Origin: Gordionus sp. m RMFG-2023
Taxonomy: Eukaryota; Nematomorpha; Gordioida; Chordodea; Parachordodidae
DNA length: 64,000 nucleotides
Assembly: GCF_954871325.1 (NCBI RefSeq)
Contig: NC_088776.1
Location: 2,859,985 to 2,923,984 of the forward strand
Reading direction: 5' to 3'
This document shows positions 23,880 through 35,581 of this stretch, in pieces (positions within the stretch are counted from its first letter, which is position 1; every line of letters starts with the position of its first letter). The notes below the pieces were generated by a model, which searched no databases, was not told the DNA's origin, and worked only from the letters and a program-made list of their open reading frames with translations. The position numbers and the translations under genes are program-made.

Positions 23880-24572
23880 TTCCAAAACATGATCGAATAA
23901 TTATTCCGGTAAAATCCGATACTCGCTCATTAAAAAATGATTTAAATTAGTCCAAAACATGATCGAATAATAAAATCCGATACTCGCTCAATAAAAAATG
24001 ATTTAAATTAGTCCAAAACATGATCGAATAATAAAATCCGATACTCGCTCAATAAAAAATGATTTAAATTAGTCCTAAACATGATCGAATAATAAAATCT
24101 GATACTCGCTCAATAAAAAATGATTTAAATTAGTCCAAAACATGATCGAATAATAAAATCCGATACTCGCTCAATAAAAAATGATTTAAATTAGTCCTAA
24201 ACATGATCGAATAATAAAATCTGATACTCGCTCAATAAAAAATGATTTAAATTAGTCCAAAACATGATCGAATAATAAAATCCGATACTCGCTCAATAAA
24301 AAATGATTTAAATTAGTCCTAAACATGATCGAATAATAAAATCTGATACTCGCTCAATAAAAAATGATTTAAATTAGTCCTAAACATGATCGAATAATAA
24401 AATCTGATACTCGCTCAATAAAAAATGATTTAAATTAGTCCAAAACATGATTGAATAATTATCCCGGTAAAATCCGATACTCGCTCAATAAAAAATTATT
24501 TAAATTAGTCCAAAACATGATCTAATAATTATTCCGGTAAAATCCGATACTCGCTCTAAAAAATGATTTAAA
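23880..24572. repeat. 61-bp minisatellite, about 11 units
   Basis: The unit contains AAACATGATCGAATAATAAA and ATACTCGCTCAATAAAAAA with a 61-bp period. The first unit and the last two carry an extra TTATTCCGGT-like segment. The inner units lack it and alternate between two variants (CCAAAAC...CCGATA and CCTAAAC...CTGATA), indicating that a shortened two-unit block was amplified in the middle. Units are contiguous with no unique spacers and no cas-like genes, so this is not a CRISPR array. Confidence 0.95.
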
Positions 24573-25167
24573 AATAAATTTGACGCTAAACGTATATAAA
24601 GCATATTAAAAACTATTTTTCCATAAAGTCAAAAAAAGAAAGGAACACGTGGCCAATGAAGGAGTAAATGCTTCTTTTTTTAAAAAAAACATCTTATAGA
24701 ACTGAAGCCACACTGAAGAGTTTGAGGGCCTATAAAGGATAGGAGAGAGAGCTAAAAATTTAGTGTCGCCAATTAATAGCGATTTCGAAAATGGTTGAAC
24801 CTTTTACGGTCCTTATTGACCCCTTTTTTAAGAAGGAAAAAAAATATATTCATTTGTTGCTTAATTCTAAGATTTTAAAAAAAATATATATATTTGTTAA
24901 ACTCCGGCAAATTCGACTCGCCTAGTTTGGACACTAAAAATATATATTATTGATAGATTTCCTGTTTTCCACCCCATTTCGATTAAACTGTTAAAATTAT
25001 TTATCACATCACGCCAGGTCCTCGGATCATAGATTCATGGGAAGTGGGGAGGGGTGTTGAAATCTTTTCTAAGAAAATATTATATCGACGAGGGTATTAA
25101 GTTGAAGGCTATAAATTCATCGTTTACCATTTATCCGTGTCTTAAGAATGAATCATATGGGGGAAAA

Positions 25168-25293
25168 ATGAAAGCCAATAAAAACGATCTATTAACATTG
25201 CTGTTCGTCACTCTGTTTTTATGGCAAGTGTCTGTGGGAGGAGAGATTACTGGCTTAATATATCGAAATAGCTTCACGAAAACAAAAAATTAA
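25168..25293 (+). CDS. Short frame with a signal-peptide-like start; unassigned
   Basis: From the ATG at 25168 the frame reads MKANKNDLLTLLFVTLFLWQ then VSVGGEITG, with a charged start, a hydrophobic core and a small-residue site near SVGG, as in a secretory signal peptide. It then ends after about 42 codons. The same frame is open from 25054. It could be a first coding exon whose partners I cannot find, or chance. The methionine at 25168 is preferred over 25054 only because it gives a proper signal sequence. Confidence 0.25.
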   Translation: MKANKNDLLTLLFVTLFLWQVSVGGEITGLIYRNSFTKTKN

Positions 25294-25812
25294 ACACTCG
25301 GTAAAAGCACGATATAGCGAAAAACGAAACAACGAAAAATAGGGGTCCATTTTTCGGAGATTTTTTAAAAAATTAAATTTAAATTAACATCTTTCAATAA
25401 CAATTTCAAATTTATACTTTAAAAATTTTCCTAGGAGATATAAGCGAGATTGTCGATTTTTCACTGTTTCTCTGTTTCGTTGTTTCGTACCCGAATTCAA
25501 AACTCTCGAACGTGTTGTTAATCATCATCCGCATCACTATAAAACCATAAGGAGAATTTAATTTGAATATCTTGAAGTGGATTGATTGACATGTTAATAA
25601 TCATTTGTGTAATCTTTTTCGGATAAAGATTACGAGTAAGGTGAGGGCGGTAGAGGGGGGGGGGTATAACAATGTTTTGTAACATTTCGATCAAGGGTGC
25701 AACAAGTGAAAGATTTATCGACCTAAAATGTTAAAGAATAACTTCAAGTCTTCAAACAGATTCAAACTGGGGTAGGGGATTATAATATATTTTTCGGATT
25801 TTAAAGATTGTG

Positions 25813-25890
25813 GTGAACCGGATATTCTTGAACCGATTGAACCGATAATAAATATCGTCGAACCGGTTAATTTTGAAACCGTATTTTTTT
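25813..25890. repeat. AACCGG-rich repeat block
   Basis: Clustered GAACCGGATA, GAACCGATT and GAACCGGTTAA motifs. A similar cluster (AAACCGATTACTG, AAACCGGTTACCGG) lies at 34055-34105, suggesting a dispersed small element. Confidence 0.45.
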
Positions 25891-26173
25891 AAAATGATTG
25901 TTTATAATTTAATATATTTTGTAAAAATAATTAAAATGTTTTACAACTTTATATATAATAATTGTGTAAACTTAAAAACAATTTTTTTTTACTTTCTAAA
26001 TTCATGTTTTTAAAAATAAAACTTTCGTTATTTTTTAATATTTTATTTTTAAATCTTCTTAATTTTTTATTTTATTCTTGTATTCGGTAACGATTTTAAA
26101 TTATTATCACAATATACAAATATAAACCATAGCAATATAAATATTAGAGCCCTGCAGAGGGTACCATTCGCAC

Positions 26174-26311
26174 TAGTGTTGTTAAAAAACCGAGCCATCG
26201 GCTTGAGCCAGCCGGCTCAATGAGCCGGCTGGAGCCTGAGCCGAATTTTTGGCTCAAAAACTGCCTGAGTTTTCGGCTAAGCCAGCTTGGCTCAGCCATT
26301 TAACAACACTA
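26174..26311. mobile_element. hAT-type MITE, GC-rich interior
   Basis: This 138-bp element has perfect 13-bp ends TAGTGTTGTTAAA / TTTAACAACACTA. Flanks ATTCGCAC (26166-26173) and ATTTGCAC (26312-26319) differ at one base, an 8-bp target duplication. The interior is a strong hairpin of GGCTCA / TGAGCC motifs (GAGCCAGCCGGCTCAATGAG). Confidence 0.9.
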
Positions 26312-26409
26312 ATTTGCACTGCCCGGTACGAATTTTTTTAAAAATATATTGTATTTATTTTAAATTTTTTATAGCTAATAATGACGAATTTAAGAATATT
26401 TGGTTTTAA

Positions 26410-26576
26410 AATAAACAGCCCGACCCGGCTGGGTATTTTTTAGGGCCTGGCTCAGCCCGATTATTTAAAAAAATAATTCAGACCCGAACCTAGTATATTA
26501 TATATAAACAATTAAAATAGGGCTCGGCCCGGGTACCCGGACCTGGCTTAGGAATAGAGCCTGCCTGTCAAAAAAA
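26410..26576. repeat. GC-rich repeat related to 19130-19505
   Basis: GCCCGACCCGGCTGGG on the left and CTCGGCCCGGGTACCCGGAC on the right flank an AT-rich core, in the same style as the block at 19.1-19.5 kb. No clear target duplication. Confidence 0.5.
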
Positions 26577-26659
26577 CGCCAGAAGATTCCTCTAGGTAAA
26601 AATGCCTATGTGAGAAAGGGGGGGAAATGCCCCAAAATGCCCCCCACTCACCGACGAGA

Positions 26660-26692
<33 letters not shown>

Positions 26693-26696
26693 AAAA
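26660..26696. repeat. (GAAA)n microsatellite
   Basis: About eight GAAA units followed by a poly(A) run and an A/T-only stretch. Confidence 0.9.
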
Positions 26697-26764
26697 AAAA
26701 AATTTTTTTTTTAAATATATTAATTTTTTTAAAAAAAAGTGAAAACTACAAAATTATTTTTATA

Positions 26765-27190
26765 AAAATCTAATATAGCCAAAGGCCTACAATAAGTGAA
26801 CATAAAGATCATCACTAGAGTTTATATGGGAAAATTTGTCCTTAGTGCTTCCACCTCCCCCCTTAGCAAAATCCTGGATACGTCTATGGTTAGGCCCTAA
26901 AACGAATTCGCAAATGCGTATATCTATATTTAAAGGTTTAGCCGCTTAGAAAACTTAAATTTTTTCGAAGAAGACAAAGATGGATAATAAATTTATAAGG
27001 TAACATCAGAGCTTATTATTTGGTGCATATATGTATATCATTAATTGTTAACGCATATGATTAATATAAGATTTTGCAAAATTTACTTTTTCCAAAATAT
27101 CCATGAATACACAGAAATATAGTCATAATGGTTAGCAGGAAATAATTGGATAGCATATTGAAGGTTTTATTTAGTAAAATAGTTTAAGGT
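26765..27190. repeat. Interspersed repeat, copy 2 (partner at 14760-15620)
   Basis: Shared blocks: AGCCAAAGGCCTACAATAAG (inverted relative to 14.85 kb) and GAAGAAGACAAAGATGG through ATGGTTAGCAGGAAATAA (direct relative to 15.39-15.57 kb). Diverged copy, no coding potential. Confidence 0.55.
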
Positions 27191-27849
27191 ATGTTAAATT
27201 GTAAAATAATATTTTTCGATAATGAATTTAGTTTTAAAAAAATATTTTTTACAGTACAATTTTTTTAAAAATGAATTTAAAATTTATATTTAGCCGTAAG
27301 ATTTACTTCACTATACTAAATTTATTGTTAAGTTCTAATGTATTTTGAACTTTGAACTTTCTTCGATTTTTTTTTAAAATTATTATGATGTATTTGCTTA
27401 TCTGTTCCCTTCTTAATTTCTTAAATATTAAATTATAACTAACCCCCTAGTGGAGTATTATAAAATTTTATTCATGTTTGTAGACTTATATGGTCACTAA
27501 AAGGAAAATTACCAATCAAATATACTTTTTTTTAAATATATTGTACTCACGTTTTTGTAAAAAAAAACTGTAACTAGTTATATTTTTTGGAATGTAACTG
27601 CCAAAAGTATTTATTTTTTAAGATATTTTTTATATATAATAAATATATTTAAATAATTAATTACTATTTAGAAATAATTATGGTTCCTTTTTGGGAACAT
27701 AGTTTTATTTTAATTTTTATAGTGTTTTAATTTGATCTTATATTCAGATAAACCAAATAAATCTTTAATATACTAAAAAAAAAAAAATTTTAAATATACG
27801 TTATAATATTTTATTTTAAATTAAATTAATTATTTTATATGGATCATTG

Positions 27850-29135
27850 ATCAGATCAATGAATCAGACAGATACAGAATATAATCATGAATATTGGCCG
27901 ACTCATAATTTGATGAGGTTGGAGATCAAATGATTTAGAATAACGAAGATAAAAATTGCACCACCCCTTCCTTCTAAAAGTATTACCAAAACAATGGGAA
28001 CTAAATGCAGAAACAACTTGGCCAAGCTTTGGAAAATATTTCAAAACTTCTATATTTATGTAACTATTGAATTTGATAGATGTGATTAATTTGTAAAAAA
28101 CTAAACGTTCAGCTTAACTTGGCAAAGGTTCGCGGGACAAGGCTTACATATGATCTACTCCAATAAAGCCTTAACTGATATTTTTAAGGAGCATCGTTGA
28201 AAATAAAAATTTATGTATAAATAACAGATCACGCAAGCAAATTTTTACAAATAGGTATGCCTAACCTAATTTACTTTAATATAATATCTTCATTCATTAA
28301 TTGTAGATATTGTATCTAAATAGAAAGTATAATGTCTTCTATCGGGATAACTGATTATGACTTAAATGACTTCGACTACCTTCACATGAATCAAAGATGT
28401 GTAGGTCATACAGTAAACTTCAACACAAGATGCCAACAAGAATATCGATTATAAGAAACCATATAGCCACATCGAAATACCAACGTTTGTGAAATTTATA
28501 AAGTAAATTTAAGCCATCATCTCAGATAATTAAAAAGGAAAATTAAATTGCCAACTACCATATCCCATTACAACAAAATGGGGTATAAATCCCTTAAATG
28601 AAATGCAAATTCCTATAGAATTTGATTTTTTATGTGATAAATTATAGTTGGATAAATTCGCAACACATGAACCTGATTAAAATTAGATCATGCAACCAGT
28701 GGCTAAAGCCATTACTTAAAGGTGAAAAATACATGTATCAGGGTTACTATACGGCCATTAATAACACAGATACTTATATGCCTGGAAGATGTGCAAGTAT
28801 TTTACACTGACAAACCTTTAAAAGAATCTGTATATGCTAATATTCTAAAAAAGTTTATATAATAACAATATAATTTTATTTTAATATAAGTTCCGTGATC
28901 TATACCATGACGTTAAAATTATTGCTGAAATTCTCCATTCTATACAAAACTGACTGCTGGCCGGGTATAAGACAAGAAAGAAAAATAGATCAAAAAATAT
29001 GAAAATGCTTTAAAAAATAACGGAAACTCTATAAATACCTCAAGGTGACCCTGAGACAATCGAATTCACGCCCAAAATCAACATCATTCGAGATCATATT
29101 CTTTTTTTATCTTTAAAAACCTAAAAACGACATAA
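27850..29135 (+). other. Coding-like but unassigned stretch, possibly a decayed gene
   Basis: Composition is less extreme here and several short plus-strand frames look protein-like: KIAPPLPSKSITKTMGTKC (about 27955), MSSIGITDYDLNDFDYLHMN from 28332, SCNQWLKPLLKGEKYMYQGY (about 28690), and YHDVKIIAEILHSIQN (about 28900). They are not joined by obvious splice sites and each is short, so they may be exons of an unfamiliar gene or remnants. I do not recognise a family. Confidence 0.25.
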
Positions 29136-29165
29136 TTTTGTTGTTGTTGTTAAATACAATCCAAT

Positions 29166-29336
29166 AGTGTTGTTAAACGGCTAACTCAATATTTTAGCCA
29201 GAAAAAATATTGCCTAATGCCTCAAGATTTCATTATTAGATGTTCAAATCTTTGTGTCACCTATGAGTCAAATCATAAGGCTTGCATGATAATTTTCCTA
29301 ATAAAATATTGAGTTGTGCGCCGTTTAAACGACACT
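29166..29336. mobile_element. hAT-type MITE, TGTTGTTAAACGGCT family
   Basis: It starts AGTGTTGTTAAACGGCTAA and ends CGTTTAAACGACACT, flanked on both sides by the 11-bp direct repeat TACAATCCAAT (29155-29165 and 29337-29347). An 8-bp target duplication lies inside that repeat; the exact edge is ambiguous by three bases. The interior matches the 16798 and 31838 copies (CTCAATATTTTAGCC). Confidence 0.86.
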
Positions 29337-29544
29337 TACAATCCAATAATAACGCAATTATCTTAGATACGACGATTTTTTCCAAATATAAATTTACCCT
29401 TTTTATTAAATATAATAATTGTGCTAATATAAACTGCTTGCATAGAACGTTTTGTTCACTCTAAGCTTATTCTTTGCAGAGAATAGGAGTGGCTCTTTAT
29501 AGACATAGATTTTTAAAAAAAAATAGTTTATTGTTAACAAAAGT

Positions 29545-29715
29545 CAGAGTTGTTAAAGGATATATATATACAAGTATCTAGATCCTCTATCTAGATATAA
29601 AAATGTGGTATCTGTATCTAGATAGATTTTTGATTAAAATATCGGTATCTGGATATTATTTTAGACGATGTATCTGTACCTAGATCCATTTAAAAATTAT
29701 CTTTTAACAACTCTG
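29545..29715. mobile_element. hAT-type MITE sharing ends with the 48791 hAT
   Basis: Ends are CAGAGTTGTTAAAGGAT and TTTTAACAACTCTG. The interior of TCTAGATAC motifs is an inverted-orientation relative of the 17945 MITE. No matching 8-bp flanks are seen, so the target duplication has decayed or recombined. Confidence 0.85.
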
Positions 29716-30354
29716 AAATATATATGTGCTAATGCTGATATTATTATTTTCGGTGTAAACATTATAATATCAACTGTATTTTTTTCTTTAGTTGAATAAT
29801 TAAAATTATTCGTTATATAAATAATTTATAAAGTATTATAACCTTACAATGTAAACTAGACATTTAAAAAAAAATACAAAACTAGTAACTGTAATACGTT
29901 TCATAAGTAGCTTTTAACAATACCACTATTTTTCAGTAAAATAAATTTTAATTTGCCTTTGAATTTTTCTCCTCTCGCAAAAAAAAATGTTACCTTATCC
30001 CAAATATCATTTTAGATAAAAAAAATTTCAATTGTTTTTATTACGGAGATTTATAATTTTTCTTAATATTTTTAAAGGAGTAAAAATATTATTAATTTAG
30101 AGATGAAATTATCATACATTTGGAGATCCTAGGATAATTTTCTACTATAAGAGGTTGAGTATATTAGGTTTCACAAAATTACCCAACACTATATTCCCTA
30201 CATTTTTTAAAATAATTGTCCCTAATTTTATCGTATTTTTATTCGATATCGCATATCTAAAATGAAATACGGTTGATTTTTAAATGGATATTTTTTAGCC
30301 AATAAAAAGGGGATATTATAATAATGAGTAGAGGAACGAGAGATTTAATTTTAT

Positions 30355-30630
30355 CACGTGACCTTGAATTCGTGGTGGCGCGATTGCGATCGCGGATTTA
30401 ACAGCTGACTGTTATTTTTAAATCAAATTTTTTTTTTCTATTTAAAAATCATTATTTCTTAGATTATTTATTGGTGAATTGAATTAAAAGATAAAAAAAA
30501 ATTGATTTCGTAAACAGATATTTTTTTAAACTCAGATCGAACGAGAATACCCGCCGAATTTAAGCATATGCGAAGGAAAAAATCAATCAGCTGTTAATGA
30601 ATTCGAGGTGATACGTGATATTAAGGGCCT
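30355..30630. mobile_element. Inverted-repeat element of unknown class containing a 28S rRNA fragment
   Basis: The left block ATCACGTGACCTTGAATTCG ... TTTAACAGCTGACTG is mirrored at the right by CAGCTGTTAATGAATTCGAG ... ACGTGATA. A related end (GTCAGCTGTTATATAGCGAT, then CGCAATGGCGCC) occurs reversed at 35879-35925, so it is a repeat family. The sequence between the ends contains the rRNA-like segment at 30531-30584. Confidence 0.55.
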
Positions 30631-30690
30631 AGTCCTATGAGTTATATATATATAGAACAGAACAACGCTGATTCTCTCAGTAAAAGCCCA
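30531..30690 (+). pseudogene. Fragment of the 28S rRNA gene 5' end
   Basis: The segment 30531-30584 reads CTCAGATCGAACGAGA..., then CCGCCGAATTTAAGCATAT, then CGAAGGAAAA. This matches the highly conserved start of eukaryotic large-subunit rRNA (CTCAGATCAGACGAGA; CCGCTGAATTTAAGCATAT; GCGGAGGAAAAG). A second piece at 30666-30682 (GATTCTCTCAGTAAAAGCCC) resembles the next conserved stretch with a central deletion. About 80 unrelated bases lie between the two. No ribosomal spacer or 5.8S is present, so this is a stray fragment, not an rRNA gene. Confidence 0.78.
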
Positions 30691-31102
30691 TCAAACTGGG
30701 AAAAACAAAATTTTTCCTAGAATATTTAGGAGAAATCATCCGCGATTATCTTCGTGATAAATTGATGGATTTACATTTTTTTAAGGTATATTTTGCATTT
30801 TTTTTGGTCTGAGGGGGATCCAGTTGGCTATAAAATAATATTGTTATTGGTTGTTTTTTTTTTAAATATATAAATTATCTTATCTAAGGCCACCTAATAA
30901 TGCATGATTAATTTCAACAAAAATAACATAACATAAATGTGCGACAAAATAATCTTAATTTTATATGATAATTTATAAATATTTATTGAAGGGAAATAGG
31001 ATGTAATTTATATATTTTATTTTTTTAAAGTTTAAAATTTAAAATTTAAACGACTTTGACAAGCCTTTAAAAAATAAAGTTAATAAAAGCTTACTAGGTC
31101 AT

Positions 31103-31510
<408 letters not shown>

Positions 31511-31837
31511 ATCAATTTTAATCTTATTTATAAAGTCAAATTTTGATCTTATTTTTATTAAAATATTTTTTTAAATTTTATTACCAAATATATATAAGGG
31601 AGTTTGAATTACAAAATATATTTTAAAAAAATTTGATCCTCTAGCAAAACATTTTGCACGAGTCTAATTTAGGACATAGCCTTAAATTGAAAATAAATGT
31701 ATGATTTTCGGGACACGTTTCGTATATCTCTCAGAACTCACGATAGTTTACGCATTTCGCAAAACGTGAGTAACTTTTTTTTTTAAATTTAAGACATAGC
31801 CTTAACTTAAACTAACACCTAGCGTCTCTTACCCGTA

Positions 31838-32033
31838 GTGTCGTGTGTAAACCGCTCGATTTGAGCCGGGTTTTTTTAAAAAACCGTTAACTCAATATTT
31901 TAGCCGGCGGATTCCGTTATTAGAAATTCCAAACCTTTGTGCCAACTATGATGAGCAAAATCTTCAGGCTTGCCTTATAATATTTCCCAATAAAATATAG
32001 AGTTAGCCGCTCAAATGGGCCATTCGACAAACA
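31838..32033. mobile_element. Degenerate MITE of the TGTTGTTAAACGGCT family
   Basis: GTGTCGTGTGTAAACCGCTC on the left and GCTCAAATGGGCCATTCGAC then AAACAC on the right match the family ends with several changes. The interior CTCAATATTTTAGCCGG and CCAAACCTTTGTGCCAACTA match the 29166 copy. No clean target duplication. Confidence 0.7.
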
Positions 32034-32253
32034 CCGATTATTAAAAAAAAATTGCGAAAATTATCGGGTTAGAAAAATATTTACAAGTTTTCATATCTAA
32101 ATTTTTTTTTTTAAATTCAGCTTTAGCCTCGGGTCATTCAGAATCTCTTTTTTTGGTAACTACAATACCTGCTTAATTCCTTAAAAAATTATTTGTGTTA
32201 TTATTTAGGTAGATACATATTCTTTCTATTCTTTCTTTTCTTTTCTCATCTTT

Positions 32254-32280
32254 TCTTTCTTTCTTTCTTTCTTTCTTTAT
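32254..32280. repeat. (TTTC)n microsatellite
   Basis: A short perfect TTTC/CTTT run preceded by an imperfect TTTTC tract from 32220. Confidence 0.85.
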
Positions 32281-32763
32281 TTCAACTATCGCAATAAGAA
32301 GCTGAAAGCGTCTTTTTTTGAAATTTGATTAGGGAACAGATACCTGCGAATATTAAAAAATCTTTGAAATTTAAATCTTAATAATATATCAGTATCATGT
32401 AGAATATCTGGTTTTGGGTCATTCTAATATTTCTCCGAGGGGAAATCAAAATGTAATATCTTTAAGTCGAAAACTCCGTGGTATAGGGCATGCCGTTTTC
32501 GCAGTTTTTATTTTCTTCTCCTTGTAGCACAAGAAGTCTTAAAAATATTTTCACAAATTCTGTCTAAAAAAAATGGATTACTAACCTCCCGAAGACCCTA
32601 TTTCGTCCTAATCAATATTTAGACCCTTCATTTTGTTCAATAGTTCTATTTGCTATCATTGTGCATCTGGTTGAGAAGATGAATAAACATATTATAATTT
32701 GAAGAAGAAAAAATTCCTGCGTGTTATTAATTAAATTTTAAAAAAAAATATTCCATAAAAACT

Positions 32764-33480
32764 ATCGCCGAGGTGGCCTAATGGTGTATGATGTATGCTT
32801 GTAAACCGAAGGTCTCAGGTTCAATCCTGGTAAGGAGCTAAAAAATTTCGGGTTTTTCTTCGATGACGGATGGGTACAGACATATGATAAGATGATATTA
32901 CGAGCTAAAAAATGCCACATGCCACCCCGGTCACCGATAGGCTTAGACAGCCGGGTGCTAGGATACTTGTCCAATAAACCTAATAAGATGGCCAGCTGAA
33001 TTTGTGGGTCATTCAAGGATGATAACGATCTCTTGGCCAGCGCTAGGATAATGGTCACCTCGGAGGTCATTCAAGCACAATGTATAACAAGCTACAATGG
33101 ACTTGATAACGATACTCCGGTGGTAGATCCATCGGAATTAATACTCCGGTGGGAGATCAATGGAATCGATAATAATACTCCGGTGTACTACGGTGGGATA
33201 TCTGTCGATATTGATAGTGTGAGACCAAGATACAATGGCCTCGATAACGATACTCCGGTGGGAGATCAATGGAATCGATAATAATACTCCGGTGTACTCC
33301 GGTGGGATATCTGTCGATATTGATAGTGTGAAACCAAGATACAATGGCCTCAATAACGATACTACGGTGGGAGGACTAAATGGAATCGATCAGAAATATA
33401 AAATAGATATTATGAGTAATAAAGTTGAGAGGAGATTGAAGGAGCTTACCACCAGAAAAGGTGGAAGCTAAAAGGGAATA
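32764..33480 (+). mobile_element. tRNA-derived SINE, long form with internal tandem repeats
   Basis: The head looks like a tRNA: an A box TGGCCTAATGG at 32774-32784 and a B box GGTTCAATCC at 32818-32827, 33 bases apart, as needed for RNA polymerase III. The A box wording is closest to tRNA-Arg. The body (about 32840-33090) is unique here. Next comes a 2.5-unit tandem block of about 105 bp (33095-33370) built on GATAACGATACTCCGGTGG. The tail ATTGAAGGAGCTTACCACCA ends near 33480 in an A-rich run. The tail and the ACTCCGGTGG motif recur at 35582-35790 as a truncated second copy, which supports a dispersed family. Confidence 0.8.
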
Positions 33481-33597
33481 AAAAAAATAATTCCATAATA
33501 ACTTCCCTCCAATTAGAAAAACGGCTTTTGAAATTTCTCTACGACACATTCTATAAAAAAAAATTGAAGTTTTAAACATTTTGAAAACAAATATAAT

Positions 33598-33832
33598 GCC
33601 AATTCTCCAAGATATTCATCTAAATTTTTTTTTCTTTAAAAAATATCGCTTATACATTCCAAAAAATTCAACAAAACTTCCAAATATATTTATTTTCGGA
33701 GAGAAGTTCTTAGCATTCTCCAAGAAATTCATCTAAATTTTTTTTTTCTTTAAAAAATATCGCTTATACATTCCAAAAAATTCAACAAAACTTCCAAATA
33801 TATTTATTTTCGGAGAGAAGTTCTTAGCCTAT
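33598..33832. repeat. 117-bp tandem duplication
   Basis: Two nearly identical copies (about 33598-33713 and 33714-33832) of a block running from ATTCTCCAAG to GAGAGAAGTTCTTAGC, differing mainly in one T-run. Confidence 0.95.
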
Positions 33833-34608
33833 TTTCCATGGAGGTTTGGAGCCGATTAGATTAAACTGAAGAGGTTCTAATTCTAAGATTTTACGTTCTT
33901 CCGGGATTTATTTTAAAACGTTTTATACAGCAATGGATAAAAAATTAAACAAACCACTATAACCCCTGAATTCGTAGTTGTGAACGCGAACCGTATTTTA
34001 TGTATTCTTAGCCTCCGAATAAAATAAATTATAGAATTTTTAAAAAAAAATTTAAAAACCGATTACTGAAGATAATTTAAACCGGTTACCGGTTTTCCTA
34101 GATACGTTAATTCTACAAAAATTCAAAAACGAAAACTCCAAATTATTTGCTTTTATTTCTTCTTCCATATCATTACTGTACTTTCGGCAGAAAATCGTAT
34201 TTTAAATTTTTCTTATTAAAAAAAAATAAAAAACAATTATTTCGCTTTTCCTCGAGAGGAGTTCATGGGAAATAGGAAAAGGGGCGAAAAAAAAATTTCG
34301 ATTAAAAGTATCAAATTAAAAATAATTTATCGAATGCCAATCAACTCTCTAGGGTTATGCTTAGGGGTTAGATACAAGTTATTGTGAAGGAAATTTTAGA
34401 AAAATATTTGCTATGTTTCCTCCTTTACCAGATTGAACACTATTGTAAAATGAATTTTAAAAAATAGTTTTAAATAGAAGAAGGGATCGTAGAAAAATAT
34501 TTACTATTCATTTTCATATAATAGTGTTCCTTTTTAGGAACAAAATGTATTTTCCTTATAAAAAAAATAAATATATTATTATTACATTTCTTCTAGTGAC
34601 AAGTAATA

Positions 34609-34880
34609 ATACCTATACTGCTGATGCGTTCATAATAATGCATTTTTGAAAGCGTCGTTGAATGCAAATCAGCTGGGCCCGCCATTTTGGTAACCCGTGT
34701 AATAATTATTTTCATGTCAAAAAACTATTATTAAATTGATAACTTGATCAGGCAATTCTTTAATTAATTGGCCTCTCATTTAAAATTTTTAATAATGATA
34801 TGGGTAATCGAAATGGCGTCCTCAGCTGTTTTCATTTTGATGTTACACTTTTAATGGATGCATTGTCAGTCTAGGTATTA
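34609..34880 (+). mobile_element. MITE with AATACCTA(T/G)ACTG inverted ends, copy 1
   Basis: The left end AATACCTATACTGCTGATGC and right end complement AATACCTAGACTGACAATGC are inverted, followed inward by matching CAGCTG...CGCCATTT blocks. The same element occurs in reverse orientation at 58970-59240 inside a CNOT1 intron, which defines its limits. No coding potential. Confidence 0.82.
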
Positions 34881-35009
34881 ATATATGTCATTGATCGCTT
34901 CTTAAATGTTTTAAAAATTCTAATAATAATAAAATTAGATATACATCATTTTAAATTATCGATAATTAGGCCAAATTTAAATAGTGAATAAAATAAATGT
35001 GCAATTCAC

Positions 35010-35240
35010 TTGTGGGGGGGGGGGCGAGGGTGTCAAATAAAACCTTTAAAAAAATATATATTGGGGGGGGGGGGTTTATATTATCACTTTAGGATGTTGG
35101 GTTCTAGGAGAAAGGGGAGGTTGGGAGGTAGGTTAGAAATTTTGACCTTAAAGCTGTGTCTGAGTGATGGGAGAGATAAAAAAACGGATCAGTTTACACT
35201 GTCACTCATCACTCTACGTTTTGGGGGCGGGTAAAGTGTA
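35010..35240. other. Poly-G tracts and G-rich stretch
   Basis: Two G runs of about ten or more bases (35012-35024 and 35065-35076) lie within a G-rich region. The long frame read through them is a low-complexity effect and not a supported gene. Confidence 0.6.
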
Positions 35241-35581
35241 GCAGTTGACTACGCCACAGCTTCGGCGACCATTCACGAGCAAATAATAATTATAGTTATT
35301 TGGTCGTATTCATTCATTCATTCATTCAATTTTAAATACTTGTAAGCTAGTTTTGTTAATTATTTCGATCAGTCGACTAATTTTTTATGAATTTAGCTTA
35401 TAAATTTTATATTCTTAATTATATTTATTATTTATTTATTTTAATTTTTGAATTTGTTTATTTTTTTTTAGTGCCTAGGTGGCAACATATCTAATATTTT
35501 GTATATTTTTTTTTAAAAAAAATTATATAAAATTTATATTATAAATAAAATAAAATAAAAAATCTGTTTATGAGATCGATT

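Noticed and set aside
23880-24572. CRISPR-like regular repeats
   Set aside because: Units are contiguous 61-bp repeats without unique spacers, in eukaryotic DNA with no cas genes; it is a minisatellite.
32764-32840. A functional tRNA gene
   Set aside because: Box A and B are present but the cloverleaf is poor and the sequence runs on into a repeated SINE body.
33033-33471. Overlapping frames of 65-82 codons on both strands
   Set aside because: They arise from the SINE's internal tandem repeat (NGLDNDTPV pattern) and have no independent support.
35010-35234. G-rich plus-strand frame
   Set aside because: It runs through two poly-G tracts, has no recognisable domain and no splice context.
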